64,000 bases of DNA from Leptolyngbya iicbica LK. Lineage in GTDB: Bacteria; Cyanobacteriota; Cyanobacteriia; Phormidesmidales; Phormidesmidaceae. Shown piece after piece: positions 17,643 to 26,400 of the stretch. The stretch lies in assembly GCF_004212215.1 (NCBI RefSeq), contig NZ_QVFV01000006.1, positions 56,795 to 120,794 of the forward strand, in the 5' to 3' direction. The notes beneath the pieces are model-generated. The model was given only the letters and a program-made list of their open reading frames with translations, ran no database searches and had not been told where the DNA came from. The translations under genes and the position numbers were made by a program. Numbering within the stretch: position 1 is the stretch's first letter; each line of letters opens with the position of its first letter.

Positions 17643-17850
17643 CCAAATTCCTCCAGAGAACACGCAAAAACAATCATCCCGATTGCCCAGCGAGCAACGG
17701 GATTGACTTTAAACTTTTCTTCAGGGTCAATAAAATCACATTTTTGCACACCGACCTGTCACCTCTGCTGCGAATTCACAGAGGTGTGGAAAGATACCCG
17801 GGCATCGGAGGGAAATAAGACTAGGAGGGGCGATCGCGATCTCTCGCAGC

Positions 17851-20457
17851 CTACTTCGCCACAAAGTTGACTAGCTTACCGGGCACTACGATCACCTTGA
17901 TGATTTCCTTACCGTCCAGATATTTCTGCGCGATGTAGGACTCGCGGGCGTATTTTTCCAGCGCGGCTTTGTCAGAGTCGGCGGGGACTTCGATAGTGCC
18001 GCGCGTTTTGCCCATGATTTGAATAACCAGGGTGATCTCATCGGCCACCAATGCAGACTCGTCCAGGATCGGCCAGCCCTGCTGATGAATCGACCCGGTT
18101 TGGCCTAGTTGTGACCACAACTCGTCCGCGATATGGGGGGCAAAGGGAGCGATTAGCTTTACCAGGGTGTGAATGCCCTCGGCGTAAACGGGCGAATCCT
18201 TGCACTTGGCGTCGGTCAGGGCATTGCTGAGCTTCATCAGCTCCGACACGGCGGTGTTGAACTGATAGTCACCCTCAATGTCTTCGCTGATTTCCTTGAT
18301 CGCGATGTGAATGGCGCGGCGTACATCTTTTTCCGCTTTGGACAGGTTTTCCGGTAGGGGCGTACGGTCGTGCGCCCCTACAGATTTTGTCGCAGCGGGA
18401 CTTTCGGCAAACTCGGTGACCAGTCGCCACACCCGATTCAGGAAGCGATACTGCCCCTCCACGTCGGCGGCATCCCATTCCAAATCCTTCTCAGGCGGGG
18501 CTTTGAAGAGGATGAACATGCGAGCAGTGTCGGCCCCATATTGGCTGATGACGTCACTGGGGGCGACGCCGTTGCCTTTGGATTTCGACATGGTGGCGTA
18601 GAGCCGTTGCAGCGGCTCGCCCGTTTCGGGATCACGCGGATCATCGGGATTGGCCACCAGCTCGGAGGGCACCCACTTATCTTTGCCGCCCTTGTTGGGG
18701 TTCATGTAGGTCAAGCCCTGCACCATGCCCTGGGTGAGCAAGCGGCTAAAGGGCTCGTCGATGTTGATGAGGCCGCGATCGCGCAACACCTTGGTGAAAA
18801 AGCGCGAGTAGAGCAAGTGCAAAATGGCGTGCTCAATGCCGCCCACGTACTGATCGACGGGCATCCAGTCATTCGCCTTTGCCGAGTCGAAAATCGCCCC
18901 GTCATTGTTGGCGTCAGTGAACCGCAAAAAATACCACGACGAGTCGATGAACGTGTCCATCGTGTCGGTTTCCCGCTTGGCCGCCTCGCCACAGGTGGGA
19001 CAGGGCACATTCACCCAGTCGCCGAGTTGAGATAACGGTGACGCGCCGCGACCACTGAACTCCACATTCTCCGGCAGCTCTACGGGCAGTTGCTCATCGG
19101 GGACGGGCACGGTGCCGCAACTGGGGCAGTGGATGACCGGAATCGGTACCCCCCAATACCGCTGCCGGGAAATCAGCCAGTCTCGCAGGCGGAAGTTGTC
19201 TTGGCCCGAACCTTTGCCTTCTGCTTCTAACCAGGCGATCGCCTGCTCGACACTCTGCCCCTCGCCTTTCCCCGCAGGGATGCCGTCCAAGGGACCAGAA
19301 TGCACCATCACACCTTCACCCGGCCAGGCTTCAGCTATGGTCGCGCCATCCAAAGTATCGCCCTCGGGCTGCACCACAACGCGCACTTCCAGATTGAACT
19401 TGCGGGCGAACTCAAAGTCTCGTTGGTCGTGGGCAGGCACCGCCATGATCGCCCCCGTGCCGTAGCCCATCAGCACGTAGTCGGCAATCCAAATCGGGAT
19501 TTTCGCCCCGTTCACCGGGTTGATGGCGTAGCTGCCGGTCCAAACGCCAGATTTTTCTTTGCCTTCGTCGGTGCGATCGATGTCGCTTTTGGCGGCGGCT
19601 TCGGCTTGGTAGGTAGCGATCGCCTCCTTTTGCTCTGCCGTGGTCAATTTTTCGACGAGGGGATGCTCCGGTGACAGCACCATGAACGTCGCGCCCCACA
19701 GCGTATCCGGGCGGGTGGTGAAGACTTCCAGGTCATCGCCCTGTTCCGTGGTGAAGACAACTTTGGCCCCAGTGGATTTGCCGATCCAGTTTTCCTGCAT
19801 CAGGCGCACCCGCTCCGGCCAACCGGGGAGTTTGTCCAAATCTTGCAAAAGTTCGTCAGCGTAGTCGGTGATTTTCAAAAACCACTGCTTCAGCAGCTTG
19901 CGCTCGACCTTTGCGCCCGATCGCCAGGATTTCCCCTCACTATCCACCTGTTCGTTGGCGAGCACGGTCTGGTCAATGGGATCCCAGTTCACCGCCGCTT
20001 CTTTTTGGTAGGCCAACCCAGCCTTTAAAAACTGAATAAAGCTCCACTGCGTCCATTTGTAATAGTCGGGGGAACAGGTGGCGACTTCGCGATCCCAATC
20101 GTAGGAGAGGCCCAACTGCTGGAGCTGTGCCCGCATCTGGTCAATATTCTGATATGTCCACTTGGCGGGATGAATGCCGCGATCGATGGCCGCGTTCTCA
20201 GCAGGCAACCCGAACGCATCCCAGCCCATGGGGTGCAACACGCGATAGCCCTGCATCCGCCGTACCCGCGCAATCACATCGGTGATCGTATAGTTGCGCA
20301 CGTGGCCCATGTGCAGGTTGCCAGAAGGATAGGGAAACATCGACAGCGCATAGAATTTGGGCTTGCTGGCGTCTTCGTCCGTCTTATCCAGCCCTTGCTC
20401 GGCCCAAACCTGCTGCCACTTTTCCTCGATCGCTGCGGGAGTGTACTTATCCGCCAC
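17851..20457 (-). CDS. leuS: leucyl-tRNA synthetase
   Basis: 868 residues. Charges tRNA-Leu; class I enzyme with editing domain. Starts with GTG at 20457 behind a good AAGGAG site. Marks: [16 protein letters not shown] (HIGH motif), editing domain with [17 protein letters not shown], zinc-like CPSCG...CPTCG cysteines, and [11 protein letters not shown]. The KMSKS loop reads TMSKS, with Thr instead of the first Lys. Residues about 693-702 ([10 protein letters not shown]) are encoded by a 28-bp palindrome that looks like a dispersed intergenic repeat inserted in frame, in a linker between the catalytic and anticodon-binding parts. Otherwise normal length; no operon partner. Confidence 0.97.
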   Translation of the reverse strand: MADKYTPAAIEEKWQQVWAEQGLDKTDEDASKPKFYALSMFPYPSGNLHMGHVRNYTITDVIARVRRMQGYRVLHPMGWDAFGLPAENAAIDRGIHPAKWTYQNIDQMRAQLQQLGLSYDWDREVATCSPDYYKWTQWSFIQFLKAGLAYQKEAAVNWDPIDQTVLANEQVDSEGKSWRSGAKVERKLLKQWFLKITDYADELLQDLDKLPGWPERVRLMQENWIGKSTGAKVVFTTEQGDDLEVFTTRPDTLWGATFMVLSPEHPLVEKLTTAEQKEAIATYQAEAAAKSDIDRTDEGKEKSGVWTGSYAINPVNGAKIPIWIADYVLMGYGTGAIMAVPAHDQRDFEFARKFNLEVRVVVQPEGDTLDGATIAEAWPGEGVMVHSGPLDGIPAGKGEGQSVEQAIAWLEAEGKGSGQDNFRLRDWLISRQRYWGVPIPVIHCPSCGTVPVPDEQLPVELPENVEFSGRGASPLSQLGDWVNVPCPTCGEAAKRETDTMDTFIDSSWYFLRFTDANNDGAIFDSAKANDWMPVDQYVGGIEHAILHLLYSRFFTKVLRDRGLINIDEPFSRLLTQGMVQGLTYMNPNKGGKDKWVPSELVANPDDPRDPETGEPLQRLYATMSKSKGNGVAPSDVISQYGADTARMFILFKAPPEKDLEWDAADVEGQYRFLNRVWRLVTEFAESPAATKSVGAHDRTPLPENLSKAEKDVRRAIHIAIKEISEDIEGDYQFNTAVSELMKLSNALTDAKCKDSPVYAEGIHTLVKLIAPFAPHIADELWSQLGQTGSIHQQGWPILDESALVADEITLVIQIMGKTRGTIEVPADSDKAALEKYARESYIAQKYLDGKEIIKVIVVPGKLVNFVAK
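18354..18381. repeat. palindromic repeat inside leuS
   Basis: 28-bp palindrome within the coding sequence: arms GTAGGGGCGTACG and CGTGCGCCCCTAC (one T-G pair) around a two-base centre. The motif GTAGGGGCG...CGCCCCTAC is a dispersed intergenic repeat that I know from many cyanobacterial genomes. Here it keeps the reading frame and adds about nine residues. Confidence 0.75.
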
Positions 20458-20576
20458 GTCCGAAACTCCTTCTTTGCTATCCGCTTAACTAGACAATTGT
20501 AAAGGGTTGCTTTAGCCTCGGCGGCGTCAATTTCAATTTGGCCTCTCGGGCAGGGAATGGGGGCGGTAGCTGAGGG

Positions 20577-20648
20577 GCTGCGTAGCTGGGTGGTTGGGTG
20601 GCTGCGTAGCTGGGTGGCTGGGTGGCTGGGTGGTTGGGTGGTTGGGTC
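20577..20648 (+). repeat. 8-bp tandem repeat, 9 units, G-rich
   Basis: Nine consecutive octamers of the type GCTGGGTG (variants GTTGGGTG, GCTGCGTA, last unit GTTGGGTC) filling exactly 72 bases. From 20612 to 20646 it gives five GGG runs each separated by five bases, which satisfies the usual G-quadruplex rule. It ends about 120 bases before the leuS start codon. A period of eight is not coding-compatible, and it is intergenic. Confidence 0.85.
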
Positions 20649-20997
20649 AGGCACTGTGCTTTGAACTATCAGGCTTGATCCCGATTCTCTAAATCGTGAC
20701 TCCCCCTGCTGCCCCCTTGCGGGAGCGATCCGATTTTTGTGTAAAGCCCAGTTTAGGCAACGAGAAATCAGGTGTTTTAGCCTGATCAAGGACAGTTTTT
20801 TGAACACTCCCCCTTGCTCCCCCGCGCCCCTGATTATTTATCAGGATCCGCAACGCCACCCTCATACCCTGCCACCCTCGCACTTTTCAATCCTTTCCAT
20901 AGAGTTGTTGCGTTTTTAGAACAAGCTCAAAGTTTGGTGAGAGCACCCCCACGCCCACTAAATTCTGGACTTAACTAGAGGGGAGAGTTACAGAGAC

Positions 20998-21039
20998 ATG
21001 GAATCAACTCTTCTGGGAGTCATGGCATCGTCACATTAG
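20998..21039 (+). CDS. possible 13-residue leader peptide
   Basis: Short frame ATG...TAG reading MESTLLGVMASSH, with GGGGAG about 12 bases before the ATG. The stop is followed after six bases by an intrinsic terminator, and the next gene starts 24 bases beyond that. The order leader peptide, terminator, gene is that of an attenuator. The frame is so short that chance is a real alternative; no regulatory codon run stands out. Confidence 0.3.
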   Translation: MESTLLGVMASSH

Positions 21040-21045
21040 CTCCAC

Positions 21046-21086
21046 AGCCGCCAAGGGATAAAGTATTGCTGACTTGGCGGCTTTTT
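21046..21086 (+). terminator. intrinsic terminator / attenuator before hypothetical gene
   Basis: Perfect 10-bp stem AGCCGCCAAG (21046-21055) with CTTGGCGGCT (21073-21082), 17-base loop, followed by TTTT and AG. No annotated gene ends just upstream on this strand, so it must terminate a short RNA started within the preceding 150 bases, or act as an attenuator for the gene at 21110. Confidence 0.85.
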
Positions 21087-21109
21087 AGCAGTCACAAATA
21101 GGTAGCGAG

Positions 21110-21991
21110 ATGATTTCTTCTGACCTTATGCATCTCGAAGCAAGCATTTCGCGACTCGATCGCAATCAGGTGCAGTTAGATTTAGCCCTCGCCGATGAAT
21201 CGATGTTGAAGTCGCTGTTGGTGAACTGTGCAGCGGCGATCGCCCGCGCCCATCAAATCGGCCAGATCCGCATTGCGATTGGTCCCCCCGCTAGCACCGC
21301 CGGACTAGAACATATCGATGCGGTCATCGAGTACGAACATGTTTGGTGTATGCCGTCCACAGGTGCCCCCTCGGGAGAAGACCTATCGGTACGAGATTTG
21401 CAGTCATTGACCCGCTGTCAGTCTGACTTGAAAACGTTGGCGTGGCGAGTGAACTTGTCGGAGGCGATCGCGCTGCTACAGCACGGCGGTTTTGACGAAG
21501 AACAGATTCAGCGCATTTTGCAGTTGCCCTATGAGGGGTGGCATCGCTCTTGGTGGGATACGCTAGAACCCTCTGGGCAGCTGGGCATCCCCTTTCAGCG
21601 GTGGTTTCGCACTCGCTGCTACAGCGACGGCACCTATACCCTGCAATACACCGACCATTACCTGCAAGATGCGCCCCGCTGTTTTCGCGGCGTGTGGCAG
21701 CAAGTGCCCCTGATGATTAGTCACCGTAGTGGGCAATTTGGCGAAATTTTGACCGGGCTCCGCAAGGCCAAACACGCCCTCAAAACCGATCGCTGTCTCC
21801 TGCTCACTGATGAACTGACGGACCTCGAAGCAGAAGGCTACATTCGCCAAGGGGTGAGTCTTTATTCGCTGCATCAATCAGCCGAGACAGAAACATCACT
21901 TTGCCAGCGGTGCGATCGCGTTCAGTGCCCCATGAGCGATCGGGCTGACACCCCCATCCTCAATTGCAAAGCCTTCCTCGCCCACTCGTAA
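21110..21991 (+). CDS. conserved hypothetical protein with C-terminal cysteines
   Basis: 293 residues, soluble, no signal peptide. I do not recognise a named family. Visible: an N-terminal region with an alpha/beta look (QLDLALADESMLKSLLVNCAAAIARA), Trp- and Tyr-rich centre (EGWHRSWWDTLEPSG, YTLQYTDHYLQDAPRCF), and a C-terminal cysteine group CQRCDRVQCPM followed by NCKAF, which could bind zinc or an Fe-S cluster. It stands alone, preceded by a terminator hairpin and followed by a convergent DUF4383 gene. The segment TDELTDLEAEGYIRQGVSLYSL has the look of an NTPase-like or restriction-fold strand-helix unit, but I would not name it. Confidence 0.65.
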   Translation: MISSDLMHLEASISRLDRNQVQLDLALADESMLKSLLVNCAAAIARAHQIGQIRIAIGPPASTAGLEHIDAVIEYEHVWCMPSTGAPSGEDLSVRDLQSLTRCQSDLKTLAWRVNLSEAIALLQHGGFDEEQIQRILQLPYEGWHRSWWDTLEPSGQLGIPFQRWFRTRCYSDGTYTLQYTDHYLQDAPRCFRGVWQQVPLMISHRSGQFGEILTGLRKAKHALKTDRCLLLTDELTDLEAEGYIRQGVSLYSLHQSAETETSLCQRCDRVQCPMSDRADTPILNCKAFLAHS

Positions 21992-22202
21992 GGGTTTGTT
22001 GGGGATAAAAATATCAGATTGATATGTGATCAAACCTCGTCATCTTCCCGACCATGGATGTAGGCTGGCGATATTGAGATGCCATCACCTTTGCATATTG
22101 AAATGCCCCCAACGCCGATTGCATTAGGGGCAATGTAATCTGTAAGTCTCAGCAAACAGAAAACTCAGACTTTTATCTCAGATCTCAAACGCGAAAGTTT
22201 GA

Positions 22203-22673
22203 CTAAAGAATTTCAGCGGCAGTCGCATCTTCTTTTAGCTCGCGCTTAAACAGCGCCAGGAGAGAAGGCGTTGCAAAGAAACCGAAATAAATTCCCAGCA
22301 AACCAGTCACACCGTGCAGCAAGACATCAAAGCCAAACAATGGAAATAGGCCGAAAAAGGTCTTGGTAAACGGGATAACGCCTAGCAGACCCAAGGCAGC
22401 GTAATAAATTCCCAGCTGTCCAGAGAAGAAGCGGGCACTGTCTAATGAGATTGCAGCTGCAATGCCAACCAGTCCAGTAGTGATATGGATGATGTTGATG
22501 GGCGCATTCACTGGCAGCAGGCCCAGCAAGTAACCATACTCTGCCGCAATACCATACTGCTTGATGGCGGCATCAGTCCCTGGATGGCCCACTAGGGCAG
22601 GAACGAAACCCAGCGCTCCGATGACGACGTAAACAATCCCAATAACTAATGCAAACTTTTGGGCAGCTTTCAT
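22203..22673 (-). CDS. DUF4383 membrane protein
   Basis: 156 residues with four membrane helices: KFALVIGIVYVVIGALGFVP, a second in NIIHITTGLVGIAAAISL, third IYYAALGLLGVIPF and fourth VLLHGVTGLLGIYFGFFA. The start FALVIGIVYVVIGALGF and the central HITTGLVGI are the marks of DUF4383. GAGGTAA lies before the ATG. Function unknown; members are common in cyanobacteria and actinobacteria. Confidence 0.85.
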   Translation of the reverse strand: MKAAQKFALVIGIVYVVIGALGFVPALVGHPGTDAAIKQYGIAAEYGYLLGLLPVNAPINIIHITTGLVGIAAAISLDSARFFSGQLGIYYAALGLLGVIPFTKTFFGLFPLFGFDVLLHGVTGLLGIYFGFFATPSLLALFKRELKEDATAAEIL

Positions 22674-22872
22674 ACTCTAATTTACCTCGATAAATAATGT
22701 TTCATCTACTTGCGAAGTTAACAAGCCGCTAGAGAATAAACCTCCCTTGAAAGAGGTAACTGCCACTACAGCTATAGATAGACGGCCCTCCTGAGTTCTC
22801 ACCTAAGTGGCGTTGGCTATTGTTCAAAAAGAATTGCGATCGCATCTCTGAGCCCACCCGCGATCGCGACGG

Positions 22873-23484
22873 CTAAGACACCGAACCAGCACGGGAAAAG
22901 GGCCAGAAACGGAAGCGGGCAATGCCAATGACATTCTCTTGGGGCAGGATGCCCCACACGTGAGAGTCGTTGCTGTCGTTGCGGTTGTCACCCATCACGA
23001 AGAGGCCACCTGGGGGCACCGTGATCGAGCCCATGAGATAGTCAGGTGGTTCGAGGGTGTAGCTCTCTTGCAACGGCGCACCGTCCACCAGCACTTGATG
23101 ATCGGTGACGGTGACTGTCTCGCCGGGGGTGGCAATCACCCGTTTGATAAAGGCTTGGTCGCCCCGGTAGCCATACTCCTGCAGTTGTGGCGGCGGTTGA
23201 AAGACAATGATGTCGCCGATATGGGGTGGATGCAGGCGGGTAGAAATTTTGTCGACAAGGAGGCGATCGCCCACGTGCAGGGTCGGCTCCATGGAATTGG
23301 AGGGAATAAACCGGGGTTCGGCAATAAAGACGCGCAGAAAGATGGCAATAACGAGAGCGATCGCCAAAATCCGAATATTCTCGCGCTGACTATCCCACAG
23401 GCGACGCCACAGTGAGGATTCTGACGGCGAGGCTGCCTCCTCCTCCGCATCGGGGGTCGATAACTCATCGGGCTTAGACTTCAT
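22873..23484 (-). CDS. lepB: signal peptidase I
   Basis: 203 residues from the ATG at 23484; a TTG at 23499 that overlaps the tamB stop is an alternative start. Type I signal peptidase removes signal peptides from exported proteins at the outer face of the membrane. It has an acidic cytoplasmic tail, one membrane helix (NIRILAIALVIAIFLRVFIA), the catalytic serine in PSNSMEPTLHVGD, the catalytic lysine in FIKRVIATPGE, and the family box GDNRNDSNDSHVWG. It follows tamB so closely (11 bases or overlapping) that cotranscription is nearly certain, linking two envelope-biogenesis functions. Confidence 0.95.
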   Translation of the reverse strand: MKSKPDELSTPDAEEEAASPSESSLWRRLWDSQRENIRILAIALVIAIFLRVFIAEPRFIPSNSMEPTLHVGDRLLVDKISTRLHPPHIGDIIVFQPPPQLQEYGYRGDQAFIKRVIATPGETVTVTDHQVLVDGAPLQESYTLEPPDYLMGSITVPPGGLFVMGDNRNDSNDSHVWGILPQENVIGIARFRFWPFSRAGSVS

Positions 23485-23495
23485 CGCACCTGTGC

Positions 23496-26400
23496 TCAAA
23501 ACCGCGTTTCATACTCTAACAGGACACCGCTGCGCTCGCGAAAATCCTCATAACTGGTGGTGCCCCGAAGGGTGAATTCATCGCTGAGGCGATAGCGAGT
23601 GTTGAACTGGAACGGCGTATCGTTGGTAATCACCTTTAAGACTGACACTGAAATAGTGGGGCTGATCTCAAAGCCCACCTCAGCGCCAATATCGGAGCCA
23701 TCATTGGCCTCGACCCCACCGGAGGCATCGGACACCTGGAATAACCGCACCTCGCTAATCGGCACGGTATCACCGAGAAATTCGCGCACTGTATTGAGCA
23801 GGGCCGACCCGACAAACGTGCCAATGCCAGTCAAGGCATTATCGCTGCCCAGCGCATCGATCGCGCCGATCACATTGCCGCTTAACAGCCCGACAATTTC
23901 GCTTTCAGACCGGGGGGGCGAACTGCTCAACGACAGATTGCGCGAGGTCGTCGTGATATTCGCCAATTCGCTCGCTGGGCCGGTGTAGCGAGCCCGAATC
24001 CGCACGAGACGATTGCCTTGCTGAGTCAACCCGATAGACTCCAGGGTGGTCGTGTCTGGCACTTCATTGCGGGGAAAAGGTCCTCTCGTCACTTGAATGC
24101 CCGATGTATTGGTTTCGGGTAATGAGGTTTGCAGCGTGACATCTAGGAGCGGATCAAAGGTGCCTCGAAAATCAGCGCGATCGTTCTCACCCGCCAGTCG
24201 CAACTCCACAGCAAAGAGACCGATGCGCCCAGACGGCAGCTGAATCGTCCCGGTGGGGCGCAACGTGGAGAGGGTGCCATCCAGCCGCAGGCCGCCCTGA
24301 GCCCGCACATCCAAATAATTGCCCTGCACAATATTGATGCCGCGCCGCAACAAAATGCGCAGATCAGAAAAGGCAAACGGTGGAAAAATGCTATCTCCAC
24401 CATTTCTATCCACCGCCGCAACCGGCGGCGGGCCACCGCCCTCGGGGATGATCAGCGTGCCTTGGGATAAATCGATCGCCCCGGTGAGCTGCGGCCCCAG
24501 CAATAAGCTACCGACCAACTGCATCTCGCCATCGACCTGTCCCTCATACAGCCCTTGCAAGTCGAGGGCAATATTGTCGAGGTTGAGCGTCAGGGGCTGA
24601 TATTGGGGATTGCTCGTTTCGGAGGGCTCGGTGTCGTCAGCGGCGGGCGGCGGCGCGGTCTCGTCTTCACCTTGAGGCGGCTCCGTATCATCATCAGCAA
24701 AATCGACAAACGTATCCAGCGGCAGCAGTAGAGGAAATAGCCCCTGGGCCGAGAGTTGTCCTTCGCTAAATTGGCCTGTAAGCTGCTCGACCTCGATCGC
24801 TTGAATGCTGGGCACCAACCGAATGCGCCCGGTGACATCCGTCATCGGCACGGGCAGGGCACTGGCCGAAATGGTGGCATCATCCAGCGTGATCAGCCCT
24901 TGAAATGTCTCTGGCAAACTATTGTTGGTTTGCAAATCACCGGCAATGTTAAGCACGACTTCGCCCTGACCGTCTTCCCAAGCCACTTGCTGAGTAAACA
25001 AATTGAGCAACGCCAAGCCCTCGTCTTTGACATTGGCGCGCAGCAAATAGCTTTGGTCGACGGGCTCGATATCCACAAACCCGAGTTGATAGGGCACAGC
25101 CGCCGTCAACGTGAGGGGATCGTTGGAGCCAATCAGGGACAGCTGAGCATCGAGGCCCGCTCGCGCGTTGATATAAGAAAAGGCCGCCGTCGTATTGGAA
25201 ATGCCCGTCCCGTTTAGGGTGCCGTCAATCACTTCCAACTCTCCCGTGAGGCGAGGATTGCCCAGGCGACCGCCCAAAATAGCGGTGCTGTTGAGGCGGC
25301 CATCCAGGTCAAAGGGCAAATTGGCAAAATCTTCGAGGTTGCTGATGGGCACATTGGTGATTTGCAACAGCATTTCCCGGTCAGTCCGGTCTTGCGGATC
25401 GAGGGAAAAACTGCCGGTCAGCGCCGCTGAGGCAATGCCCGTCTCTTCATTAGAGTTGAACTGCAACGGGGCAAAGGTGACCAAGCCATTTTGATAGCTA
25501 CCTTGGGCAACCATCTGATCAGCTCTGATGTCGGGACCCCAGCTCCAGTTTTGGCCCGCCAAGTCAAAGGTGGCGCGGAGATCGGTAGGCAGGGTAGCGG
25601 TGATGTTGACGCGCCCGGCAAAGCTGCCCTGCAGTTCGCTCAGAGGGGGGATCGGGGCTTCTTCGGCCGCAATTTCATCGAGGATTTGGATCTCAATGAT
25701 TTCAGACAGCCGCCGCAGTTGGTTGAGCAGGGTGTCGTTGGGGCTACCGACGGGATTGGTCGCTAAGATTTTGGCGGCTTCTAAGGTCGAGGCTGGAATG
25801 AACCCTTCGTTGGGCTGTAGCCCCCGGCGAAAATCGGCGAGCTCTTGAATCTGGAGCATTTGTAAGAGGTCGCGCAGTTCCCCTGCTTCTGACGAGAGCG
25901 TACCGACGAGTTGCGGCGTTTGCCCCAGGCTATAACGACCGGACACATTGTAGGTGCGGGTGGCGATCGCCGCGCCCCGTTCATCGCGATCGGCCATGAT
26001 GATTTGCCCTTCGTTCAGTTGGGCGACACCGTCGGCATAACGGAAACCGCCATACAACCGATCAACATTCACATAGCCAAAGCCGAGATAGGCCACATCA
26101 AACTGACCGATCGCCTCCCCCGTCCGGAGGTTGATACTCGCGTTGGCAAAATCCACCAGGCCCCGCAGTGAACCGTAGGGCGACGGCTCCGCAGGAATAT
26201 TCAGGACCGAAACAGGGAAATTGTAGAGCTGAGCTTGCAGCAGGTCGCCCTCGGTGGTGGCAGTAGCGATCGCCTCTCCGGCCCGAATTTCGGCATTTAA
26301 CTGTCGGGTTTGGGGGACATAGGTCGCCGTAATTTGGTCCTCGGTTCCCATCAGGCCCACGGCCAAGCCCCTCTGGTTAGAGTAGGTCACGGGACCAGCC

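Larger units (their letters stand above)
20458..21045. other. spacer upstream of leuS
   Basis: About 590 bases between leuS and the attenuator-like hairpin. It holds the 8-bp tandem array described separately, a run of C-rich text (20810-20885), and a 13-codon reading frame at 20998-21039. I see no other coding or RNA feature. Confidence 0.5.

Noticed and set aside
20274..20807. 177-codon minus-strand frame overlapping the start of leuS
   Set aside because: It reads the tandem array as PATQLRSHPTTQ-type text and the leuS 5' end in the wrong frame.
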